Assembly: GCF_921293095.1 (NCBI RefSeq)
Contig: NC_060246.1
Location: 134,974,198-135,038,197 of the forward strand
Length of the DNA: 64,000 bases
From: Ischnura elegans
Taxonomy: Eukaryota > Arthropoda > Insecta > Odonata > Coenagrionidae
Direction of reading: 5' to 3'
A program made the translations under genes and the position numbers. The notes beneath the pieces were generated by a model, which searched no databases, was not told where the DNA came from, and saw only the letters and a program-made list of their open reading frames with translations. Below, in pieces: positions 35,501-43,561 of this stretch. The stretch's first letter is position 1, and the number at the start of each line of letters is the position of its first letter.

Positions 35501-36895
35501 TAACTTTTGATTGGACCAGGTGGACAATCTAATCTCTGATGGAGATATCTTCAAAAAGGGGAATTTCTCATCATACAATGTTTTACCTATTATGGTATGC
35601 CCCGCTCCACTATCAACTTCCATTAAAACAGGCACATTCTCTATATTGACATAAATTTTAATAGGAGCAGGGGCCACTGAAGCAGGGGTATGAAAAAGCA
35701 TAGATCTTATCTGATTTGCACTGGATGGGCTGGGGACTGGCTCAGGAGACTCATCTGGAGATGGTAGATGATGCTGTGAAGATCCTTGATGCTGCCAAGA
35801 CGGCCCATGACCACCTCGAAACCCTGGTTCAGGAGACTCATCTGGAGATGGCAGATAATGCTGTGAAGATGATGGCAGATGATGCTGCGAAGATCCTTGA
35901 ATCCGCCAAGACGGCCCGTGACCACCACGAAACCCCTGGTTCCGCTGCTGCCGCACAGAAGGTCCACCATAGGTCCTCTCTTGAACGTTATCCCGCCTTG
36001 GCTCAAAGCGGTCTGCATCCTCCTGATGTCCACGGTGCTGCTGCTGCTGAGCTCCCCCATCAGACCTCTGCATCGCCGCCCGACGTTTCCGGAAACACAT
36101 CTTCGCGATGTGCCCCTTAAGGTGACAATAATGGCAGGTGGCATCCTTCATGGGGCAATTGTGCGGGGATGGAAACCCACAACGGTGACATCCCGTGCCA
36201 CTCTGCGCTGGACCCCTCCCTTGATGTTCATGACGTGGGCCATCCGGACCACTTCCCACTGCCCTAGTCACTTGTCTCGGGGACGAAACTGAATGAATGT
36301 TTATCACTTCCACCGAACCAGCACTTTGAAATTGGCGAACGTGAACTCTAGCCCTTTCTGCCGCAATAGCGCGATCAGTTGCAACCCTTAGAGTAAGCTC
36401 TTCGAATTTTAAGGAAAATAATTGTTCTTTCAAGCTCAAATTCCTCATGCCGCGGAGCACTTGCCTCAAAAGGGCTTGATCGAGGTTGTCGAACTTGCAG
36501 TGTTCGGCCAACTGTTTAAGGTCCGCTAGAAAATCTTTGAAGGCCTCATCCGGCCCCTGCATGCGGGCATCAAACTTATCCCTTTCAACCCACACACACG
36601 CAGTAGGAATAAAATGGCTAGACATAATGGCCATCAGTTCATCAAAAGTTTTAGTCCCCGGCCGGTCAGGAGCGCACAATTTTTTTGCAATCGCGTAGGT
36701 GTGAGGACCAGTACACGATAAAAGCACAGCCCTTTGTTGAGTAGGTAAAACCACATTATGTGCCTCAAAATAAAATAGTAATTGTTCTTTAAAGTCCTCA
36801 AATTCTTCTGCATTCCCACTAAAATTAGGGACCATACCGACGTTAATTAACGGAGCACATGCCGTACCCACGCCACCAAGTTCGCCCGTAGCCAT
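32516..36895 (-). CDS. gag-pol: Gag-Pol polyprotein of Ty3/gypsy retrotransposon
   Basis: Intact 1459-residue frame. The Gag part is residues 1 to about 300, with a double zinc knuckle at 236-267 (CHRCG...HNC, then CHYCHLKGHIAKMC of the CX2CX4HX4C type). A linker at 321-386 contains a tandemly duplicated unit (GFRGGHGPSW). The aspartic protease active site DSGAGHT lies near 428. Reverse transcriptase spans about 570-760 with the catalytic VYLDDIL at 705-711. RNase H spans about 845-960, with acidic residues in LACDAS and TDSKPV. Integrase has an HHCC zinc finger (about 1076-1112) and a D1140, D1195, E1231 triad (D,D-35-E). A GPY/F-like C-terminal module with SLGDLVYFR follows near 1310. Gag and Pol are in one frame with no frameshift. 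No chromodomain was recognised. The start ATG (MATGELGG) lies 591 bp from the 5' LTR. The knuckle pattern resembles the K02A2.6-like group; lineage is inferred. Confidence 0.96.
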   Translation of the reverse strand: MATGELGGVGTACAPLINVGMVPNFSGNAEEFEDFKEQLLFYFEAHNVVLPTQQRAVLLSCTGPHTYAIAKKLCAPDRPGTKTFDELMAIMSSHFIPTACVWVERDKFDARMQGPDEAFKDFLADLKQLAEHCKFDNLDQALLRQVLRGMRNLSLKEQLFSLKFEELTLRVATDRAIAAERARVHVRQFQSAGSVEVINIHSVSSPRQVTRAVGSGPDGPRHEHQGRGPAQSGTGCHRCGFPSPHNCPMKDATCHYCHLKGHIAKMCFRKRRAAMQRSDGGAQQQQHRGHQEDADRFEPRRDNVQERTYGGPSVRQQRNQGFRGGHGPSWRIQGSSQHHLPSSSQHYLPSPDESPEPGFRGGHGPSWQHQGSSQHHLPSPDESPEPVPSPSSANQIRSMLFHTPASVAPAPIKIYVNIENVPVLMEVDSGAGHTIIGKTLYDEKFPFLKISPSEIRLSTWSNQKLDILGQCMVNVSYNNENARLLLLVAATPGPSLLGRSWFKNLMISVSGVNHLSNFDSLPREIADFHHVFSPGLGKYSGPPARIHLKNDAKPVFKKARPVPFALLPRVDKELDNLVNEGILVPVKVSEWATPVVNVLKRDGTIRICGDYSCTVNPNCLRDVYPLPTIDELLAKLAGGKFFARFDLSLAFLQLTVDPETAKLLTLNTHKGLFQVHRLSQGLSASPGIFQRTMETLLAGLKGVVVYLDDILVQASSKEELWQRVREALSRISTAGLRLRPEKCQFGVTSIQFVGYLINGHGIFPTNEKVKAILSAPVPHNVDTLRVYLGFINYYDRFFPNKGSRFHILYDLLKQDTPWNWSSAHDECIEYVKRVVTTASLVHFDPNLPLVLACDASPHGVGAVLSHVMPDGDEKPVAFASRVLKPVEKNYSHVDKESLAVIFGVQKFYMYLWGRNFTIITDSKPVVGIFNSERKQLPEVLSPRVLRWCLYLANFNYVIKHRPGSNHCNADFLSRLPIDQDGDDSFPDPAGILLLEEAPPSSALTASSIAEVTQRDPVLSIVLDCILRGRQFSSDPAVQTFLRGHGGSLSVTSGCLLRGDRVVIPAALRPSVLQLLHKAHQGIVRTKRVARSYAWWPNIDKDIEIMIKSCESCALAQNSPPKAKVMSWDIPKKPWSRVHVDFAGPFHGHTLFILIDATSKWVEVAFTKGSFSSSTVICQLKRWFSTHGLPDLVVSDNGPAFTSEQFKIYLEGNGISHYLTPPYHPASNGQVERTVQTIKRLLRKLPSKDWVEELPNILLMLRSTPNDMGRAPSEILMGRKLTTLLDRLLPNTGIDGGEGRPDSSLKSYKYSLGDLVYFRVYYGGKRVWQRGTIVGIEGTRIFKVKNEEGKIERRHVDQLQRRISPNDNSQFISQAWSPGRNVEERSSWDWRGELPPLILDEVPEPTVVNGSPSTAPSPETETDEDTRPEAQVAVDNSPGQDNRPRRMTKQPPYLKDYFVN

Positions 36896-37486
36896 TTTGA
36901 ATTGTCGGTTCAGAGTTCACACAAAAAACACAAATCACAGGAAATCGGTAACTAACAAAATAGAGGTATTTTCATCCCATAGTATGATCACTTTAAGTCC
37001 TCTTGTACACAGTATCAGTTCAACAACGAAAACCCCTTAACGTGCAAACACAAAAACTACAAATCCATAACTATGACGAAAATTTAAGAAAAAAAGCGAT
37101 CACACATCAGTTGAAGCCAAAAATTCAAGCGATAAAAGCAGCAAATACACACGCCAATCAGGCAAAAAACAGCAACCAAAATCCGTTAAACACGTGCACA
37201 CAAGATTCCACCAAACAGGCAAAAATTTAATCGGCAAATAATAAAAAAAAACACATGTAAGGAGCGTTTACGCCAAACAGGCAATTAAGTAACGCCAAAC
37301 AGGCTCTTAAATAACACCAAACAGGCAAGAATACTGAGGCACTAAAGTTTTACGACCACGTGGTGAGCACATTTTAAGTTCAAGTTCAAATTCACATTTT
37401 CATTTCACAATTCAAAAGCAATACTTATTCCAGCCACCAATCTTGCATTTCCGCCGCTTCCGATGGATCCCATCCTCGTCGCCATT
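36896..37486 (-). other. Leader of the Ty3/gypsy element
   Basis: Non-coding, between 5' LTR and gag-pol. It contains four exact copies of CCAAACAGGC (37211, 37273, 37295, 37317 on the + strand; GCCTGTTTGG in sense) plus one variant with CCAATCAGGC near 37154. Such repeats could act in packaging or regulation, but nothing in the sequence proves a role. Confidence 0.7.
37467..37484 (-). other. Putative primer-binding site
   Basis: Two bases after the 5' LTR the sense strand reads TGGCGACGAGGATGGGAT. It begins with the TGG that pairs with a tRNA 3' CCA end. The matching tRNA was not identified. Confidence 0.6.
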
Positions 37487-37726
37487 TGTTGGATCCGGAA
37501 GGTGGAATAAAAAGGCCTACATCTTAATCAGACGTTTATTATCACCCGATGGCCGCTCTCGGTGAGCACGTCCGTTTAGTGCCAAGTCTAGTCAGAGAGA
37601 GAGCCTTATTCCCCAAGCTATCCCATACATACAAAAAAAACAAAGCAATAACAATATTTTCCAATATGGCGGACAGCGCATCACTAAGGCGGCAATACAA
37701 ATAAAAGAGAACTCAAATACATAACA
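37487..37726 (-). repeat. 5' LTR of the Ty3/gypsy element
   Basis: 240 bp, same length as the 3' LTR, with no difference found on reading both copies side by side. It should carry the element's promoter. Confidence 0.95.
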
Positions 37727-38025
37727 TACTTCATCTTCAATCAATGTTATTACTTATCAATATTTGAACAGGATTCTCAGAAGTTTCTTACTCACTTAAT
37801 AAATATGTATCTTCAAATTCTCTCCAATTCCTCTGATAAACCCCTTTGAGTTACAATACATATTTTCTTCATAGATGTACTCGTTGAGATTCACAAAACA
37901 TTTAGGAATAGAAACTTTCAGAAACAATTTGAAAACCACTTATTATCATCTGGGGAGGTTTGATTTCCTAGATTCGTCTCTTCTCCAGAGGGAATGGAGA
38001 GGTTAAAGGAGAAGATACGAGGTAT

Positions 38026-38287
38026 AATCATTAAGTAAGAAATATTTATACTCATATGAAACACATTTCATTGGCACTTTTAGTTGGCTACAAACCTACT
38101 TTACTTCTTTACATAGTTGCTGTTCACTTCTAAGTATTTTTCATAACCACTGCACCAGCTTCTCTAACCCCTCTGCATAGAACCTCGCCACCTGAGAGTT
38201 GAACCAATTGATAACACTGTTGAGTTCCTCTTTGGTTTTGAAATATTGTCCACCAAGCCACTGTTTCAAGTGCAAGAAGAGGAAGTA
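38026..38287 (-). pseudogene. Mariner transposase remnant M1, C-terminal part
   Basis: On the - strand the frame reads YFLFLHLKQWLGGQYF, KTKEELNSVINWFNSQVARF and YAEGLEKLVQW before decay by a frameshift and stops. This is the conserved C-terminus of mariner transposases (LF--LK--LGG--F-T-EEL---V--W-NSQ----FYAEG-EKLV). The element end is TACGAGGTATAATCATTAAG at 38026. The gene was split at AAC-TA|C by a TA-targeting element (38288-40359) and continues at 40360 and beyond. Confidence 0.85.
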
Positions 38288-40359
38288 CAGTCGGATCCGG
38301 ATTTAAGGTCTTCGCATTTAAGGTTTTTCCGCATTTAGCGTTTATTTTTTTGGGTCCCGGTTCATTCCCTATGAGGACAATGTAAAAATTATCCGTATTT
38401 AGTGTTTCCGCATTTTGCGTTTTTCCGCATTTATGGTCGTAAAAATTTGTCCCGCTCAAGATTTTTTTGCCCGATTTAACGTTTTTTCATGACGGTTCAT
38501 CCAAATCTTCGAATTTATTCTCATCAACAAGAACAGTCTCATGAAAGTTTACCAAGAGTCGATAGAATCTACCGGGGAACGCTTCTTCAACTGCTTTCTT
38601 CCGCGAGCGCAGCGCTGCGACCTTCAACTCACAAGTTGGGTGGTTTGTCTTCTCGTAACGTTTCGCTCCCCTTCTGATCCAAACACCAGGTACTTTTTGT
38701 ATTAGATCCGATCTAATGGAGCAAAGTCATCCCTTAATAACCTCGAACTACCTTATCCTTCACTTCTTGAACTTGACTTCGATGATACGTGACGACTGAT
38801 GACACGAGTTATCCTCCGAGGGCCGCTACAATAATGGTTTTCTCGTTATGTTTTCAATTGATGGCTTATGCCCCTTTCAACTCTACTCCCTACGGGCAGT
38901 CGATTATTAGCCCAATATTTTTTCAGTCGGCTACTTTCTCTGTTCAAAAGAGGAGGCCCAATATCAATTGCGCAGTTCACTAGAAGATTCTTTCTATAAT
39001 CCATTCCAAGGTCAGTTTCCACGGAGGAACAGCGAAAGAACAGAGGAAGTGTTTCCCCTGTCATGACCGTGAGTGAGAGCATTCTTTCCCTGCGGAACAA
39101 CATTATTTTACATCGTAATTTAGATATCCCGGAGCCAATTTATCGACATGCGGCTGGTTGATATCGCTGTCGATTCAAAAATATTTATCTGGTGCTAATT
39201 AATGTCAAAAGAGAATGACAATCGGAGTTATGACGAACTATCACGGTCCATGACTCTAAATAAATCGCTCATGCTGGAAAAAAAAATCACCGCATACTCA
39301 CGGTAGAATAGATGAGCGCGGAAAAATACGAAAATCCGGCAGGTGGTTGGTGGTTGACTTCGACATCATAACCCTGACGAAATTGCCAACCTCCAGAGGC
39401 ACTGACAATTTTTCGGATGAAATCCAGTTCTGTTGAAGGTTAAACCTTTTCACTTAACAGAGTTTAGCTAAACGTTATTCAAGCTCCAACCAAATTTTAT
39501 TAAAAGCTGCCGAGAAACAAGGCGAGTTGGAGTCAAGGTGATCAGCGCGCCGCGTAAGCAACTTCTCCCGGCTCCATTCGACCTGCATAAGGCCGCGGAT
39601 ATATGACAAGGAATCTGGTGTTATCATCGAGTTGAATCACCATCGACTTGTACGCATACTAAAATAAGATTCTACTTTTTTGAATGACCTCGAAATTCAA
39701 AATGTGCGCATAGGAGGCTTTTTAAAGGCTCATAAATCCCTTGTTTCGCCGAGGCAACAGAAAACGTTAAGTTAGCAAAATTCCAGAAAACCTCCCTTTT
39801 ACTAGATATTCGGTAGTTGAGAATTCGGGATTAGCGATCTTCTGCTGTCCCTTTATTTCACTCATTCCTCATGATTTTTCGAGTACCTACTTTTCTTATT
39901 ATATTAGAAATGCTATAGTCACCTACATGTCACTTTTACAGAAAAAATTCTAAATTTCATAGACCACTGAAATATGCATAAAAATGGAATCACTAATGTC
40001 CATAATAATAATCCGTGTGAGAATGCTTTTAAGTTGATGTTTATTAGAATTTTCTTAAAATATTTCATTAAAACAATTGTCATCCTCTCATTACTTATTT
40101 TTACTACCCATTTTTTTAGCTGATTCCTGAAAAGTATTATCCAACCTTCATAGGGCAGAGAACATTTCATTAAAGAATTTTTTGCTGCATTCACCACCTT
40201 TTAGTTACTTAAAATAATATTTTTTATTCATAAAAAGCCATTCCAATCATTACCATCCCTAAAACCTGAAAAAAATGGCAGGTCCTCATTTAGTGTTTTT
40301 CCGCATTTAGTGTTTTAAATTTTGTCCCCCCTGAAAAACCTTAAATCAGGATTCTACTG
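38288..40359. mobile_element. Pogo/Tigger-like non-autonomous DNA transposon, 2.07 kb
   Basis: Inverted ends CAGTCGGATCCGGATTTAAG and (reverse complement of the right end) CAGTAGAATCCTGATTTAAG. It is flanked by TA on both sides (38286-38287 and 40360-40361). Subterminal repeats of CGCATTTA-GTTTTTCC occur at both ends. The TA duplication and termini suggest the pogo/Tigger group. No transposase frame is present; internal frames (38489-38677, 38846-39103, 39919-40197) are short and unrecognised. It sits inside the mariner remnant, so it is younger than that. Confidence 0.85.
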
Positions 40360-40780
40360 TAGTTGCTAGGTGCAAGGTAAGGACTGTACGGTGGGTGCAG
40401 TGGTGCAGCGAGGGGGGATTTTAGGGGATAAAACTCCCCCCAGAGCTCAGAGAAATTTTTAAGTTTAATCAATTTTACTAAATTGGATTCATATTACTAA
40501 AGAATAGTGTAAGGATTAATAAAATATCCCTCAGAAAGCCGTAAAACTCACCATTTTGAACCATTTATCTTAAAATTCCGCAATTTACTAATCTCGCACC
40601 TACTGCGCTTATCCTGGTGGGTGTTACCCCCACACACCCCGGTATTAGTTGCACCTTAACTCCCCCAACCTTAATTCCTAGCGGCACCCCTGGGTGGGTG
40701 GTTATAGAGTTCACAACGAACTCTTGAATTTTCTTATTGGCTTTGACAGCAGTGTAAATCTGTGACTTAGTCCAATAGGT
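40360..40780 (-). pseudogene. Mariner remnant M1, upstream coding part, split again by a MITE
   Basis: On the - strand, 40397 down to 40360 reads HPPYSPYLAPSNY, which joins the 38287 segment once the 2.07-kb insertion is removed. This is the mariner motif HPPYSPDLAP-D and leads into the third catalytic acidic position (D, here replaced by N). Beyond the MITE (40398-40692), 40780-40693 reads YTAVKANKKIQEFVV, similar to the preceding PHTA-K----EF segment. A small frame shift and stops show it is dead. Confidence 0.75.
40398..40692 (+). mobile_element. hAT-like short element, family A, copy 3, with perfect 8-bp target duplication
   Basis: Starts CAGTGGTGCAGCGAGG and ends GCGGCACCCCTG. The direct repeat GGTGGGTG flanks it exactly (40390-40397 and 40693-40700). 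The core matches 14634-14949 and 61411-61748. It is inserted in the mariner remnant M1. Confidence 0.95.
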
Positions 40781-40982
40781 TCAACTCACAGGCGGCGAGC
40801 TTCTATGCAGAGGGCTTAAAGAAACTGGTGCAGCGCTACAAAAAATGCATAGAGGTGAATGATGATTACGTAGAGAAGGGAAGTCGATTTGTAGCCAACT
40901 TTAAGTGCCAATAATATGTGTTTCATATGAGTATATTTTTTCTTATTACCACACAGCCCTTACTTTATGAATACGCCTCGTA
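40781..40982 (+). pseudogene. Mariner remnant M2, C-terminus, inverted relative to M1
   Basis: The + strand reads FNSQAASFYAEGLKKLVQRY then KKCIEVNDDYVEKG and a TAA. This is the same C-terminal mariner region as M1 but in the opposite orientation. It is followed by a 3' end matching that of M1 (GTGTTTCATATGAGTAT, then CTTACTT...CCTCGTA at 40982). Only the last 45 or so codons are present. It abuts M1 at about 40780, giving a structure with two mariner 3' ends facing outward. Confidence 0.85.
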
Positions 40983-41282
40983 AATGAGATCAGCTGCAAA
41001 CAATTGGATCACAGTAAGAGGGAATCGAACAGAAAGCACTAAGTTTTAGGGAAAATAGGAAGCTACTGGAGGGCCACTTACAAAAGAGAAGGTGAGCCAA
41101 TAATCACTCACTGCACATAATGCACATCACGTCACTCCCAAGGAGGATTCACACCAACTTTCAATTTCCAATTTTTATGTCTTATTTATTCCACATACCC
41201 CAAAAACAGCTCCCAAATGCCTTTATATTGGGGATCCCAAAAATCAAAAAAATGTATATGCACAAACACACATGGCCCTATA

Positions 41283-41753
41283 CAGTGGTGGATCCAGGAA
41301 GGGGCTACCATGGAGGGTGGGGGGTTATAGCCCTCCCTCCGGGAATCTAATTCTCACTAGATGAAATGTTTATTTTATTCAGACCCCCACTACTGCTGGG
41401 AGCAGTGGCATAATTATGGTGGGATCAGGGGATAGTTCCTACCCCCTCCCCCCTATACCCTCAGAGAAATTAAAAATATGTGTGTTTAAAACTATTTTCT
41501 AGTTTTGACATGTAATAACTGCATGTGCTAAAATGTTACATTTTAATTGCCAAAATGATGTAAAATGTATTTATAGGCATGTCATTTTTCAAAAATTTTC
41601 TCAGACCACCCATTGCCAAGGGGGGGGGGAGAGACAACCTCCTGGACCCCCATCCCTCCCAAGGCATATTCCTAGTTACGCCACTGGCTGAGAGGTTTAC
41701 CTCCCAGGTCCCCTACCTTTCTCCCCCTTGCCCCTATCCTGGATCCGCCACAG
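41283..41753. mobile_element. Short inverted-repeat element, outer copy of a nested pair
   Basis: Ends CAGTGGTGGATCCAGGA and TCCTGGATCCGCCACAG are near-perfect inverted repeats related to family F (43403-43561). It is interrupted by a family E element at 41403-41686. The flanks do not give a convincing 8-bp duplication. Confidence 0.75.
41403..41686 (+). mobile_element. hAT-like short element, family E, copy 2, nested
   Basis: Starts CAGTGGCATAATTATGG and ends CCTAGTTACGCCACTG. The flanking octamers GCTGGGAG and GCTGAGAG differ at one position. Body shared with 11701-11965 and 59962-60187. It lies inside the element at 41283-41753. Confidence 0.88.
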
Positions 41754-43402
41754 GCTCTGGATATTGGTAGATCACCCCTGCAAGACTGGAATCTGCAGCA
41801 TTTGGATTAGCAGGTGAGGTCTCCAACACACCTCCGAGGCCAGCTTTAACTTCTCTCACTTTTCCCAGATTTCCAGTCTTAATTTTTTAAACTTCTCTGA
41901 CTTTATATCAATGGAAAAGCAGTCATATAAAGGGTTTTTCGAGGAAAGAGTGCAGCAAAGTGCTCTGTGAAATTAAGGTAAGTATCGTTGAATTGGCACT
42001 ATCCCATGTCACTCAGCCACGGTGGTAATAAAGCCCCTGTCTTTCAAATGCTGCAACACTCCATGCATTCAATCACAATTTTCATCTTTTCCTATGACTC
42101 TGGAGTTTTTCCCCACCATCAAAACTAATTTTCCTGACGTTAGCTTGCCTTTCAGTCCCTATTTTTTCCCTTTACATTTCCCATACCAGTATATATCCTG
42201 CCCAGGCCCGTGCTGGGCCGCCAGGATACCGGAACTTATTCTGGTGTGCTCTCAAGCCTGGAAATCAGTGGTGCCCCCCTGTTCCAAAATTTATTAATTT
42301 TACAGTCAGAATACCTACATAATTAATTAATTATCTCGATTTCAATTATGTCTCATTTAACAGCATAATTAACACCGCCTTGAGTAAACAAAACAATAAT
42401 TTAAATTAATATAATTCATTCTGGTAGTCCTCCCCCTGAATAGTTCTGATGCCTTCTGGCTATGGTCATCCACTGCTCTAAGAAAGGGTCCAGCATGGGC
42501 CTGACCCTGCCTAACCCAACCCTCTACGTATTTAATTCCCTACCCATCATCCAGATGAGGTCATAAGCTAGACAAATGGAAATAAGGTGTGCATACCTGT
42601 ACTAAGATTCATAAAAAGGCAATACTTATGGCACAAAAGAGGAGACTGGGCTCAGTAACAGATCAATATCAATTATGACATCATTACCAAAAGATTTAAT
42701 AATAACGGTTTACATTTTATAACAGACATAAGATCAACATGACCTCATTTAATAATGCTTCCAATGTGGATTATATAAAAATTGCATGTAAACACATTTG
42801 GTAAGGGAAGAACATGGGAAAATGCAGCATTTACATCAACCAGAAAACAACTTAAGCTTATATCCCATTCGTTCATAGTTCCTGTGTTCTATAAAGCATA
42901 TGTTAATATTGATTACGGTCTTCTTCACTTCGTAAACACTATTAAAAAATATGTAATTGGCATTATTTTGGTACACTGATGCACAGCCAGGATAAAACAA
43001 AGGTCTTGCATCACAATGGAAGGAAAAAGTTTTCCATTTCACTGAGTCTGCCAGCACGCAGTAAGAAGGCTTTTCACCCCAATAAATTAGATGAGCGTAG
43101 TTTAACATCGACATCACCATCAATTTCAAGTCTTAGGGGATCATGTTTCCTTTCTAAAAACTTTCAATGGAACACCCTCATTATATATTTGTAAAGTATA
43201 CTACATATAAAGTTAATAATCTCAACAAAAGCACATTTACAGACATTGGTCAAAACAAAGTAAACCAACAAAACAGAACATTAATACTTGGTCATTAAAA
43301 TTATTTTGATGGATTTCTCCCACTCATTTCATAATATTATAGGTAACTTTTAAAATAACAAGTTACACATATGATAATTAACAAAATACTATCATCTCTG
43401 AG

Positions 43403-43561
43403 CAGGGGCGGATCCAGGATTTTGTTCTGGGTGGGGCACAACGATACCTCGTAATACAAAACGAACGCAATCATAATGGGACTGTATAAAAAATCTTGCG
43501 TATTTTTGAGGGTCTGGGGGGGGCACGTGCCCCCGTGCCCCCCCCCCTGGATCCGCCTATG
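43403..43561. mobile_element. hAT-like short element, family F, with perfect 8-bp target duplication
   Basis: 159 bp with inverted ends CAGGGGCGGATCCAGG and CCTGGATCCGCCTATG. It is flanked by TCTCTGAG at 43395-43402 and 43562-43569. An internal GGGGGGGCACGTGCCCCC palindrome is present. It is non-coding. Confidence 0.93.

Larger units (their letters stand above)
32239..37731 (-). mobile_element. Complete Ty3/gypsy LTR retrotransposon with TACTT target duplication
   Basis: A 5,483-bp element (32244-37726) plus 5-bp duplicated target TACTT at 32239-32243 and 37727-37731. Its parts in sense (- strand) order are 5' LTR (37487-37726), primer-binding-like site (37467-37484), repeat-bearing leader, single gag-pol frame (36895-32516), polypurine tract (32484-32497) and 3' LTR (32244-32483). 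No env-like frame is present. The two 240-bp LTRs look identical by eye and the frame is open, so insertion was recent. Domain order PR-RT-RNase H-IN places it in Ty3/gypsy (Metaviridae) rather than copia or BEL. Confidence 0.96.

Noticed and set aside
32553-36698. Multiple + strand frames opposite the Ty3 gag-pol
   Set aside because: Short shadows of the 1459-codon reverse-strand frame.
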